Positions 1-7,476 of a DNA stretch of 19,877 bases are shown here, piece after piece; the first letter of the stretch is position 1; the number at the start of each line of letters is the position of its first letter. The translations under genes were made by a program, and so were the position numbers. The notes beneath the pieces were generated by a model that had not been told where the DNA came from, did no database searches, and saw only the letters and a program-made list of their open reading frames with translations. The stretch is taken from the NCBI GenBank assembly GCA_949286775.1, contig CASEDW010000151.1, forward strand, positions 1 through 19,877. The letters run 5' to 3'. This stretch comes from an uncultured Eubacteriales bacterium. Its GTDB lineage: Bacteria; Bacillota; Clostridia; Lachnospirales; Lachnospiraceae.

Positions 1-1
1 A

Positions 2-1555
2 GTACCTGTACTTACTCCTGTATGCGTAATCGGCGAGCCGGGAGAAGACGCGGAAGCTGCTCTTAAGAACCACAAACAGCTTGAAGTGGCCGACAAACAG
101 GACGACGGTCTTGATGATCTTGACGATGAAGATATCGATGAAACTCCTGCGGCAGCTCCTGCTGAAGAGGCGGACGAGTACGACTATGACGTAGTTGTAA
201 TCGGTTCAGGTCCGGGAGGATACGAGACGGCTATCAAGGCGGCTCAGAAAGGTCTTAAGACAGCCATTGTAGAAGAAAAATACTTCGGCGGAACATGCCT
301 TAACGTAGGATGCATACCTACAAAAGTCATGATCCATACGGCTGATATCGTATCAGAAATCAAAGAAGCTTCAAAATTCGCCGTAACAGGCGTTGACGCT
401 GACAAAGTAGGCGTTGATATGAAAGAACTCCAGAAGAGAAAAACAGCTGTCGTAAACAGACTTACAGGCGGCGTTCAGGTTCTTCTTAAAGCCAACAAGG
501 TAACTATTGAAAACGGCAAGGGTTCATTAGTTGACGCTCATACAGTCAAAGTCGGAGACAAAGAAATTACTTCAGCAAACATTATTATTGCAACAGGTTC
601 AAGTGTATTTATGCCTCCATTCATTGCTGTAGAGGGTGAAAACAACATCCTTACAAGCAATGAAGCACTTGACCTTGATCATGTGCCTGAAACTGTAGCC
701 GTTATCGGCGGCGGAGTTATCGGCGTAGAGTTTGCTTATCTTTTAAATAAATTAGGCGCTAAAGTCACTGTTCTTGAGCTTATGGATCATATCATCCCGA
801 TGGTTGATAAAGAGATTTCGGCTCTCGCGCAGAAAAAGATGGAAAAAGATGGCATCGTATTTAACCTCGGCGCTAAAGTTAAATCAGTTAAAGACAACCA
901 TGTATACTACGAACTCGACGGCAAAGAGATGGATGTAGCTGCCGACGCTGTTCTTATGGCGGTAGGACGTATTCCTAACACAGAGGGACTTAACGCCGAA
1001 GGCATCGGCATCGAGTTCAACAAGAGAGCTATCGCTGTAGACGAAGCATGCAGAACAAATATTTCAAACATCTACGCTATCGGCGATGTAAACGGAAAAG
1101 TAATGCTTGCTCATACGGCTTCCCACGAAGGTATGGTAGCTGTAGCGGATATATTAGGCGAGCACGCGGAGATGAACTACGATCAGATCCCGTCATGCAT
1201 TTATATCAATCCTGAGATTTCAGCTATCGGACTTACAGAGGAAAAAGCGAAAGAAGTCTGCGACAATGTCAAAGTCGGAAGATTCCCGATGATGGCAAAC
1301 GGAAAATCCCTTATCGCAGGCGCTGAAGACGGAATGGCAAAAGTCATCCTCGACGCAGATACAGGCGAGATCCTCGGCGTTCACATTTACGCAGACAGAG
1401 CGACTGAGATGATCGGAGAAATGTCTGTAGCGATTGCGAACGAGCTTACGGCAGAAGAGATAATTCATTCGATTCATCCTCATCCTACAGTAAATGAAGC
1501 CATCGGAGAATCTTTCATGGCTGCATGGTACGGCAAAGCTATCAATAACCTTTAA
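2..1555 (+). CDS. lpdA: Dihydrolipoamide dehydrogenase (E3) with N-terminal lipoyl domain, 5' end outside window
   Basis: This is a flavin disulfide reductase that reoxidises dihydrolipoyl groups of 2-oxoacid dehydrogenase or glycine-cleavage type complexes with NAD+. The frame stays open to the left edge. Codons from base 2 read VPVLTPVCVIGEPGED, the typical end of a lipoyl/biotinyl domain, followed by an acidic Ala/Pro linker at about 92-180. The gene is therefore partial, and the in-frame GTG at 86 is unlikely to be the real start. The FAD-binding GSGPGGYE follows the linker. The redox pair CLNVGC has its Cys codons at 296-298 and 311-313. A second Rossmann GGGVIGVE is near 710, and the C-terminal HPHPTVNE has its catalytic His at 1481-1483 and Glu at 1496-1498. 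The E3 part is full length. The complex it serves must be encoded upstream. The genes downstream have their own promoter. Function is confident; the partner complex is unknown. Confidence 0.93.
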   Translation, partial: VPVLTPVCVIGEPGEDAEAALKNHKQLEVADKQDDGLDDLDDEDIDETPAAAPAEEADEYDYDVVVIGSGPGGYETAIKAAQKGLKTAIVEEKYFGGTCLNVGCIPTKVMIHTADIVSEIKEASKFAVTGVDADKVGVDMKELQKRKTAVVNRLTGGVQVLLKANKVTIENGKGSLVDAHTVKVGDKEITSANIIIATGSSVFMPPFIAVEGENNILTSNEALDLDHVPETVAVIGGGVIGVEFAYLLNKLGAKVTVLELMDHIIPMVDKEISALAQKKMEKDGIVFNLGAKVKSVKDNHVYYELDGKEMDVAADAVLMAVGRIPNTEGLNAEGIGIEFNKRAIAVDEACRTNISNIYAIGDVNGKVMLAHTASHEGMVAVADILGEHAEMNYDQIPSCIYINPEISAIGLTEEKAKEVCDNVKVGRFPMMANGKSLIAGAEDGMAKVILDADTGEILGVHIYADRATEMIGEMSVAIANELTAEEIIHSIHPHPTVNEAIGESFMAAWYGKAINNL

Positions 1556-1560
1556 TCTTA

Positions 1561-1619
1561 TATGATACATACGGATTGCTTCGTCATGAGGGCTTAGACC
1601 TTTTAACCCTGGTATCATA
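1561..1619 (+). other. Possible structured RNA element (three-way junction) after the E3 gene
   Basis: An 8-bp perfect outer helix, TATGATAC (1561-1568) with GTATCATA (1612-1619), encloses two smaller hairpins. The first is ACGG/TCGT (1571-1574 with 1581-1584). The second is AGGG-c-TTA with TAACCCT (1589-1596 with 1604-1610). No run of T follows, so it does not look like a plain intrinsic terminator. It lies in the 3' untranslated region of the E3 gene and upstream of the promoter at 1694. I do not recognise a known riboswitch class. Confidence 0.4.
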
Positions 1620-1643
1620 AATAAATACTATTATCACTTTTTC

Positions 1644-1676
1644 GGGGCCGGTTTTGCATTATGCATGACCGGCTCT
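1644..1676 (+). other. GC-rich hairpin, copy 1 of a related pair
   Basis: GGGCCGGTT at 1645-1653 pairs with GACCGGCTC at 1667-1675, with two G-T wobbles, and G1644 can also pair with T1676. The loop contains TTGCATTATGCAT. T residues precede the hairpin rather than follow it, so on the plus strand it is a weak terminator candidate at best. It resembles the hairpin at 2468-2506. A 3'-end stabiliser or processing signal for the E3 transcript is possible. Confidence 0.45.
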
Positions 1677-1693
1677 GAAACAAAATAAATATA

Positions 1694-1722
1694 TTGGTAA
1701 AAATGGCGCATATTTATATAAA
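1694..1722 (+). promoter_or_regulatory. Sigma-A type promoter for the isomerase/transketolase genes
   Basis: TTGGTA at 1694-1699, a 17-nt spacer, and TATAAA at 1717-1722. Transcription would start near 1729, giving a leader of about 75 nt before the ATG at 1806. AAGGAG near 1790 provides the ribosome binding site. Confidence 0.6.
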
Positions 1723-1805
1723 AAAGACAAGATTGTAATGGTATTTGTTTAATAATCGTGATAACATAACAGAATCAAAAATATATTTCAAGGAGAGAAA
1801 GACCT

Positions 1806-2453
1806 ATGGAAATCGCATTAGTAATGGAATACAGCACATGTGCTAAAAATGAGATCGTTTATCCGATTCTTAAAAAAGTTGCGGAGAAACATGGTCACAC
1901 AGTAACAAACTACGGACAGTTCAATGCTGAAGACAACAGACAGACATATATTCAGAACGCATTCTTCATCTCAGCGCTTCTTAATTCAGGCGCGGCTGAT
2001 TTCGTTGTTACAGGATGCGGTACAGGTGAAGGCGCTATGATCGCTGCCAACGCTATGCCGGGCGTTGTTTGCGGACATGTTGCAGATCCTGTTTCATCAT
2101 TCCTTTATACACAGGTAAACAACGGAAACTGCATGGCTCTTCCGTTCGCTTATCAGTGGGGATGGGCAGGCGAGATCAATCTCGAGTACATCTTCGAAAA
2201 ACTTTTCGTACAGGAGCCGGGCGGCGGATATCCTGAAAGCTCAGCTAAATCAGAGCAGGAGAACGCTGTTCGTACAAACAAACTTAAAACATTTTCACAT
2301 CGTCCTCTTACAGAGGTTCTTGACATGCTTGATGACGAAGATCTTATCGAGCGCGTTAAAGCAGGATTCGCAGGCGTTCGTTACGACCTCTTCAAAGAGA
2401 AATGCAAATGCCCTGACATTCTTGCAGCAGTAGACAGAGTGCTTGCTAAATAA
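1806..2453 (+). CDS. LacA/LacB/RpiB-family sugar-phosphate isomerase, divergent and extended
   Basis: The protein is 215 residues; RpiB proteins are usually about 150. The family signature is visible as GCGTGEGAMIAANAMPG (from residue 70, with Cys71 where RpiB has its catalytic Cys), followed by NNGNCMALPF, which matches the NDANVLALG-type segment. The N-terminus reads VMEYSTCAKNE where RpiB normally has GSDHAG followed by a Lys-rich stretch, so the usual Asp-His pair is missing. About 65 extra residues at the C-terminus are charged and probably helical. It sits just upstream of a split transketolase, which suggests a pentose or related sugar-phosphate step, but the substrate cannot be read from the sequence. 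An aldose-ketose isomerase of the family is the best call, and a ribose-5-phosphate specific role is unproven. Confidence 0.75.
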   Translation: MEIALVMEYSTCAKNEIVYPILKKVAEKHGHTVTNYGQFNAEDNRQTYIQNAFFISALLNSGAADFVVTGCGTGEGAMIAANAMPGVVCGHVADPVSSFLYTQVNNGNCMALPFAYQWGWAGEINLEYIFEKLFVQEPGGGYPESSAKSEQENAVRTNKLKTFSHRPLTEVLDMLDDEDLIERVKAGFAGVRYDLFKEKCKCPDILAAVDRVLAK

Positions 2454-2467
2454 TTGACACTGATAAA

Positions 2468-2506
2468 CTTAAGGGTCGGATTTGCAATATAGTCTGACCC
2501 TTTAAG
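2468..2506 (+). other. Intercistronic hairpin, copy 2 of a related pair
   Basis: CTTAAGGGTCGGA (2468-2480) pairs with TCTGACCCTTTAAG (2493-2506), with one bulged A and one G-T pair. It begins 15 bases after the isomerase stop codon and precedes the transketolase ribosome binding site. It shares the arrangement GG[CT]CGG[TA]TTTGCA[TA]TAT with the hairpin at 1644-1676, with compensating stem changes. It may act as a leaky terminator or an mRNA-stability element. Confidence 0.45.
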
Positions 2507-2550
2507 TGCGTTAATAAATAAAATGTCGCAGGACGACACTGGAGGTAAAA

Positions 2551-3402
2551 ATGACTAAAGCAGAAAAAATGCAGGAGCTTCGTGTTCTTGCAGCTCAGAT
2601 CCGCATTGAGACAATGAAAATTATCGGCGCGAGAGGATTTGGTCATGTAGGCGGTTCTATGTCTATGGCTGACGCATATGCGGTTATGTACGGCGCTTAC
2701 ATGAAGTTTGATCCTAAAAACCCAAGATGGGAAGACCGCGACTGGTGCGTATTATCTAAAGGACATGCAGGCCCTGTAATGTACGCTACTCTCGGAATCA
2801 TGGGATATTATCCTGTTGAGGAAGCTTATACTCTTAACAGACCGGGAACAAAATTCCCTTCACATACAGACAGAAAGATGACAAAAGGCGTTGACCTTAC
2901 GACAGGTTCTCTTGGACAGGGAACATCAGAAGCGGTAGGCGCTGCTCTTGGACTTAAATTAAAAGGAAAAGACAGCCACGTATTCTGCGTTGTAGGCGAC
3001 GGAGAGGCTGATGAAGGACAGGTTTGGGAGGCGGCTCAGTTCGCGGCTCATTACAACCTTGACAATCTTATTTTCCTTATTGATGACAACAAACGTCAGC
3101 TTGACGGAAAAACAGACGATATCATGGCTCATAAAAAAGGAATCGGCGCGCGCTTTGATTCTCTTGCATGGAACGTTATCGACGTTAAAGACGGCAACGA
3201 CGTAGAGCAGATCTATGACGCTATCGGAAAAGCATACGAAACAAAAGGCGTTCCTACAGCCATCATCCTTAACACAGTTAAAGGCAAAGGCGCTACATTT
3301 GCCGAGCCGACAGGAGCACATTCATCACAGCCGACAGAAGAAGAGTGGGCTGAGGGTATTGCAGCAGTAGAAGCTGCTTACGAAGCAATTAAGAACGCTT
3401 AA
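2551..3402 (+). CDS. tktA: Transketolase, N-terminal (TPP-binding) subunit
   Basis: This is the 283-residue TPP-binding half of a two-subunit transketolase, which moves two-carbon ketol units between sugar phosphates in the non-oxidative pentose phosphate pathway. The GHVGGSMSMAD stretch near residue 31 and the LSKGHAGP stretch near residue 68 are family hallmarks. The thiamine pyrophosphate motif begins GDGEADEG at residues 149-156 and closes with the Asn at position 180 (IDDN), the expected 28-30 residue spacing. GGAGGT stands 6 bases before the ATG. The C-terminal subunit follows 17 bases later with its own AAGGAGG site, so the two are co-translated. The split form is common in Clostridia and archaea. 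Assignment is confident; a more specialised ketol transferase cannot be excluded. Confidence 0.92.
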   Translation: MTKAEKMQELRVLAAQIRIETMKIIGARGFGHVGGSMSMADAYAVMYGAYMKFDPKNPRWEDRDWCVLSKGHAGPVMYATLGIMGYYPVEEAYTLNRPGTKFPSHTDRKMTKGVDLTTGSLGQGTSEAVGAALGLKLKGKDSHVFCVVGDGEADEGQVWEAAQFAAHYNLDNLIFLIDDNKRQLDGKTDDIMAHKKGIGARFDSLAWNVIDVKDGNDVEQIYDAIGKAYETKGVPTAIILNTVKGKGATFAEPTGAHSSQPTEEEWAEGIAAVEAAYEAIKNA

Positions 3403-3419
3403 TAAGGAGGCAGCAGAAA

Positions 3420-4388
3420 ATGAGTTTTACATTAATCGGAAATCATGAAACAGATAAAAGAGGAAACCGTGACGGATATATCGCAGCAATGCTCGAGATG
3501 ATGGAAAAAGACAACACTATCGCGCATATCGACTGCGACCTTGGCGGATGTATAAACGTGCCAAAGCTTATAAAAGCTCATCCTGACAGAGTTTTCAACG
3601 CGGGTATCGCTGAGCAGAACGGTATGGGCGTAGCTTCAGGCCTTGCTGCTACAGGATTCAACGTATTCTTCCATTCATTCGGTGCATTCGCTGCAAGAAG
3701 ATGTTTTGACCAGGCTTTCCTTGCGGCAGGATATTCAGAAGTTCCTGTACACGTTATCGGATCAGACCCGGGCGTTACCGCGGCATTTAACGGCGCTACA
3801 CATATGCCTTTTGAAGACGGAGCGCTTTACTTAAGCATTCCAAACGCTGTTGTGCTTGATTCATGCGACTATGTTCAGACATACTCTCTTACAAAAGCAT
3901 GCGCGAAAGTTCCTACACTCACATATCTTCGTCTTATCAGAAAAGGATTTAAGACAATATATGCTGACGGCTCAGAGTTCGAGATCGGAAAAGGCGTTAC
4001 TCTTAAAGAAGGAAAAGATGTTACTATCATCGCTTCCGGTATCCTTGTTGACGAAGCTCTTAAAGCTCAGGAAGCTCTCGAAAAAGAAGGAATCTCAGCA
4101 AAACTTATCGATATGTTCTGCTGGAAACCTATCGACGAAGAGCTTATCATCAAATCAGCTAAAGAGACAGGCTGCATCGTAACATGTGAAAACCACCAGG
4201 TAGGATGCGGACTTGGATCACAGGTTGCAAACGTTGTAGTTAAGAACTGCCCTGTTCCTATGGAGATGATCGGCATTCAGAACCGTTTCGGACAGGTTGG
4301 AGATCAGCAGTTCCTCATGGGAGAATACAACCTCCTGGCTGAGGACATCATCGCAGCAGCTAAGAGAGCTATCGCGAAAAAAGGCTGA
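3420..4388 (+). CDS. tktB: Transketolase, C-terminal (pyrimidine-binding) subunit
   Basis: The 322-residue partner of the upstream subunit carries the pyrimidine-binding domain followed by the transketolase C-terminal domain. The conserved GIAEQNGMGVASGLA stretch contains Glu65, the residue that activates the thiamine ring. SDPGVTAAFNGATHMPFED and the TCENHQVGCGLG segment near residue 258 are also typical of the transketolase/DXS group. An AAGGAGG site lies 8 bases before the ATG. The gene is followed by the strong terminator at 4427-4487, so it closes the isomerase/transketolase unit. Together the two chains make one active site at their interface. Confidence 0.92.
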   Translation: MSFTLIGNHETDKRGNRDGYIAAMLEMMEKDNTIAHIDCDLGGCINVPKLIKAHPDRVFNAGIAEQNGMGVASGLAATGFNVFFHSFGAFAARRCFDQAFLAAGYSEVPVHVIGSDPGVTAAFNGATHMPFEDGALYLSIPNAVVLDSCDYVQTYSLTKACAKVPTLTYLRLIRKGFKTIYADGSEFEIGKGVTLKEGKDVTIIASGILVDEALKAQEALEKEGISAKLIDMFCWKPIDEELIIKSAKETGCIVTCENHQVGCGLGSQVANVVVKNCPVPMEMIGIQNRFGQVGDQQFLMGEYNLLAEDIIAAAKRAIAKKG

Positions 4389-4426
4389 TTAATAAGGTTT
4401 AATTAATTTCCTGAAATAATTATAAT

Positions 4427-4487
4427 AAAACCCCTGAAGGTTCAGATATCGATGAAAAATTTGATATCCGACCTTTCAGGGGTTTTT
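4427..4487. terminator. Strong bidirectional intrinsic terminator
   Basis: AAAACCCCTGAAGG... (from 4427) pairs with ...ACCTTTCAGGGGTTTT (to about 4486), and the stem continues inward through GATATC on both sides (4445-4450 and 4463-4468). T-runs follow on the plus strand (GGTTTTTG) and, as AATAAAA on the left, on the minus strand. It ends the transketolase unit and the convergent MATE gene, whose stop codon is at 4505. Confidence 0.92.
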
Positions 4488-4504
4488 GTGTATAATTAAA
4501 TGCA

Positions 4505-6274
4505 TTATACGGTAAGTATAAGGTTGTTCATGTTCATTATTGAAATATAATTTATATCTTTAGCCACTACAGAGGCAATTCGGATTCCCATATGCTGAGT
4601 GTCGCCTTTAGCGTCCATGTCGTCGAGTTTTGCCATGGGATTAAAGGCTTTGCAGTTGTCCCGCAGTCTTAAGACGTAGTCGTCTCCCTTTTTAAAAATC
4701 CTGTAATCTATCGTATGCTTTTTACCGTCGCAAAATCCGTGAGTCAGGATGTTTTTAGTCATTTCCTCAAAAGCCGTCACGACAACGGCCGTTTTGTCTT
4801 CGCCTGAGTTCCTGCTTAAGCAGAACATTTCAAGTTTCATACATATGACAGGAAGTTCCTCGGCGCAGGTGATCGTGCCCTCCAAAAGATCGTCGTTGTC
4901 TATTCCGAAAGAATCAGACAGCATTAAAAGGTTTTTCTTTGAAGGAGCGCGTTTTCTGCCGTACAGATAAGCGACAATCAGATATAAAAGCGTCGTAAGT
5001 ATTTCGCATATCAGATAAGAAGACCATACCGCGTCAGTTCCTATATAAGGCGACAGAAACAGAGCGAAAGGTATGCAGAACGCTATGTTCTGGCAGAATA
5101 TCAGAATATTTGTAAATATGACGCGCCTGATAGCCTGCAGATAGTTTATCAGTATATTGTTTACTGCGTAAAACGGAAGACTCAGAGCGCAGAACCTGAG
5201 AGAACGCGATGTCATTTCAAGGGTAGCAGCGTCGGTGTTCATATACAGATCTATCACGCCTTCAGACGCGGCGAGAAGAAATACCATGATAGCCGTGGCT
5301 ATGATAACTGAGTTGACAGTAACGACCTTAAACATCTTTGAAAGACTTGTCCTGTCTTCTTCACCGAAAAATATGCCTGTGAGGGACAGAGTCGTCATGC
5401 CGGAGGCGACTCCGGTAGCGGCAAAAAACGTACCTATGTTCATTCGCGCCGAATAAGCCGCAAGGGCGGTAGAGGTGGATATCGCGATAAGCAGATAATT
5501 CAAAAACAACGTTCTGAAGGTGGCAAAAAGACGTCCGCCCGCAGTGGGAAGACCGGGAAGTATGATTTTTCCGGCCAGTTTCCACGGGAGATGTTTGAGC
5601 GTCAGCCGGTATCCCTTTTTATTAGTCAGAAAATGTATAAGGGCGATGACAAACGCTGCGTATGAGCCGAGGGAAGTCGCCATGCCCATTCCGAAAAGAC
5701 CGCCGTGAAAAACAGTTACATTTAAAATAGCAGCGGCTACGTTGACTCCGATCATTGCAGCGATCGAAATGATCGTAATTTTCTGATGACCGTCGAGCTG
5801 CGCGAAAGGAGCCATCGTCGTGGCGAGAAGAACTCCCGGAAATCCTACGGCAAGACCCAGCAGATATTCGCGGCCGAGAGGAAGGAGTTCTCCCCGGGCG
5901 CCTAACAGCTGAACGACGGGAGTCGCGAAAATTATAAAGACAGCCGTAAGTATTCCCGAAACAAAAAGCAGCATTATAAAGGTAAGAGAAAAAATTCCGT
6001 TTGCCTTTTCGGATTCGCCGATACTCATATGTTTAGTGCATATAATCTGGGAACCTGATGAAAAGATGCCCGTCACCGCCAGCAGAAGAATAGCGACAGG
6101 ATGAATAAGTCCGTATGCCGCCATATCTGTAGTATCAAGGAAGTTGCCGATCATGATACCGTCGACGAGGGTTCCTATGAGCAGAGCTATGCTTGCCAGC
6201 AGCATTGTTATAAATGAACTGGTAAACATCGATCTGACGATACGGCTTTTATTAAGTGAATCTTTTAATTCCAT
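4505..6274 (-). CDS. MATE-family efflux protein fused to an RsbW/SpoIIAB-like ATP-binding domain
   Basis: The protein has 589 residues. About 1-450 form a polytopic MATE transporter with roughly twelve hydrophobic segments; ALLIGTLVDGIMIGNFLDTT near the start and the internal repeat after residue 230 are typical. MATE proteins export drugs or metabolites using Na+ or H+ gradients and are usually about 450 residues. The extra C-terminal part (about 465-589) has the layout of a GHKL ATPase of the anti-sigma kinase type: FEEMTKNILTHG with the Mg-binding Asn508, then RDNCKAFNP as the ATP-lid entry, then HMGIRIASVVA at about 561-571. The helical start LEMFCLS at about 480 resembles the RsbW N-terminus. 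GGAG lies about 13 bases upstream of the ATG. Similar fusions occur in Clostridia, but their role is not established. The transporter call is confident, and the ATPase-domain call is good. Confidence 0.87.
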   Translation of the reverse strand: MELKDSLNKSRIVRSMFTSSFITMLLASIALLIGTLVDGIMIGNFLDTTDMAAYGLIHPVAILLLAVTGIFSSGSQIICTKHMSIGESEKANGIFSLTFIMLLFVSGILTAVFIIFATPVVQLLGARGELLPLGREYLLGLAVGFPGVLLATTMAPFAQLDGHQKITIISIAAMIGVNVAAAILNVTVFHGGLFGMGMATSLGSYAAFVIALIHFLTNKKGYRLTLKHLPWKLAGKIILPGLPTAGGRLFATFRTLFLNYLLIAISTSTALAAYSARMNIGTFFAATGVASGMTTLSLTGIFFGEEDRTSLSKMFKVVTVNSVIIATAIMVFLLAASEGVIDLYMNTDAATLEMTSRSLRFCALSLPFYAVNNILINYLQAIRRVIFTNILIFCQNIAFCIPFALFLSPYIGTDAVWSSYLICEILTTLLYLIVAYLYGRKRAPSKKNLLMLSDSFGIDNDDLLEGTITCAEELPVICMKLEMFCLSRNSGEDKTAVVVTAFEEMTKNILTHGFCDGKKHTIDYRIFKKGDDYVLRLRDNCKAFNPMAKLDDMDAKGDTQHMGIRIASVVAKDINYISIMNMNNLILTV

Positions 6275-6334
6275 ATGGTGATCTCCAAACAGGTGTTTTA
6301 TGAGTCATAAAGTTATGTTTTTTCAGAAAAGGGC

Positions 6335-6395
6335 TGATAGCAATACTTTTCGATCCCTTTGCTATCATAATAGTACAAAGTTGTGTAATAATAAA
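6335..6395 (-). promoter_or_regulatory. Putative MATE promoter with overlapping palindrome
   Basis: On the minus strand TTTATT (6395-6390), 17 nt, TATTAT (6372-6367) form a weak promoter. A 9-bp inverted repeat, TGATAGCAA (6335-6343) and TTGCTATCA (6359-6367), touches the -10 box and spans the expected transcription start. It could be a repressor operator or a leader hairpin. Confidence 0.4.
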
Positions 6396-6453
6396 GAAAA
6401 AACAACTCTGACTCTGATAATGATATGCATTTTGCCGAAAAATAAAAGAATGA

Positions 6454-6482
6454 TTGTTATAAAGGTGTTTTAAATATATAAT
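6454..6482 (+). promoter_or_regulatory. Sigma-A type promoter for the aldo/keto reductase-cca pair
   Basis: TTGTTA at 6454-6459, a 17-nt spacer, and a consensus TATAAT at 6477-6482. The predicted start is near 6489, about 58 bases before the ATG at 6547. AAAGGAG precedes that ATG at about 6534-6540. Confidence 0.65.
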
Positions 6483-6546
6483 ATTTTTAATTATCTGTTT
6501 TAAGAAAAATATCCGGATTTAAAGTAGCATTTAAAAGGAGCGCTTT

Positions 6547-7476
6547 ATGAATTACAGTACTTTTAAAGATCTGAAGATTTCAAAATTGGGTTTTGGAAGC
6601 ATGAGACTTCCTTCTATGGAAAATGATATATCAAAAATTGACGAAGCCGATCTGACTATGATGGTAGATTACGCGATCAAACATGGCGTCAATTATTTTG
6701 ATACAGCGTGGGGTTATCACGATGGGAAAGCGGCTGAGGCGTTAGGCAGAGCGCTGTCGCATCATCCGAGAAAGAGCTATCTTCTCGCCAATAAATTCCC
6801 GGGATACAACAAAGAGCTGATGAAAAATCCGGAGATGGTATTTGAAAAACAGTTAAAAGACTGCAACGTGGAATACTTTGATTTTTATCTGATGCATGAC
6901 ATAGATGATTATAATGTCAAAGATTATACAGATTTAAATAACAGCGCCGTCAGATATTTTATCGAGATGAAAAACGAAGGAAAAATTCGTCATCTCGGAT
7001 TTTCTACTTTCGGCAGCGTCGATACGATAAACAGATTTCTCGATACTTACGGCGACAACATAGAGTTTTGCCAGATGCCCTTAAACTATATGCTCTGGGC
7101 GATGAGAAAAGTAAAGAGAAAAGTTGAGATCATAAAGAGCAGAGGCGTGCCGATATGGGCTACAGAACCGCTTGATCGCGGAAAACTCGCGAACATTTCC
7201 GACGCAAGAAAAGAAGTTTTGAAAATGATGAGGCCTGACGATTCAGTTGCGGAATGGGCGTTTCGATTCGCCCAGTCTGTCACATCAGTTAAGACTGTTA
7301 TTTCAGGCATGTCAAATATAAATCATCTCATTGAAAACATCAGGATCTTTTCGGAAAAAGAAAGAGGCTATCTGAACAGCAAAGAAGGAGCTGTTCTTCT
7401 TGGAATAGCATTGGATATGCTCGAGGAGTTAAGGACAAACAGCAGAGCGTTAGTGGAGAAAAAATGTACGAAATAA
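6547..7476 (+). CDS. Aldo/keto reductase
   Basis: This is a 309-residue NAD(P)H-dependent oxidoreductase of the aldo/keto reductase fold. The catalytic tetrad is complete: Asp52 and Tyr57 in FDTAWGYHDG, Lys83 in LANKF, and His117 in YLMHD. LGFGSMRLP near residue 15 and the nucleotide-binding VISGMSNINHLIENI near residue 255 are also typical. The sequence most resembles the AKR group that often carries a C-terminal ferredoxin-like CxxCxxC domain, but here the protein ends early without any such Cys cluster. The last 13 bases overlap the cca gene. Substrate unknown. Confidence 0.88.
   Translation: MNYSTFKDLKISKLGFGSMRLPSMENDISKIDEADLTMMVDYAIKHGVNYFDTAWGYHDGKAAEALGRALSHHPRKSYLLANKFPGYNKELMKNPEMVFEKQLKDCNVEYFDFYLMHDIDDYNVKDYTDLNNSAVRYFIEMKNEGKIRHLGFSTFGSVDTINRFLDTYGDNIEFCQMPLNYMLWAMRKVKRKVEIIKSRGVPIWATEPLDRGKLANISDARKEVLKMMRPDDSVAEWAFRFAQSVTSVKTVISGMSNINHLIENIRIFSEKERGYLNSKEGAVLLGIALDMLEELRTNSRALVEKKCTK

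Noticed and set aside
86..1555. E3 as a complete gene starting at the GTG at base 86
   Set aside because: The frame is open to base 2 with lipoyl-domain text before it, and no ribosome site precedes the GTG. The gene is a partial fusion.
1220..1618. Minus-strand open frame of 132 codons over the E3 C-terminus
   Set aside because: It is a shadow of the E3 coding frame, and its start falls in the structured region after the gene.
1561..1619. tRNA gene
   Set aside because: Only a three-way fold is present; there is no seven-base anticodon loop, no T-loop TTC, and the length is too short.
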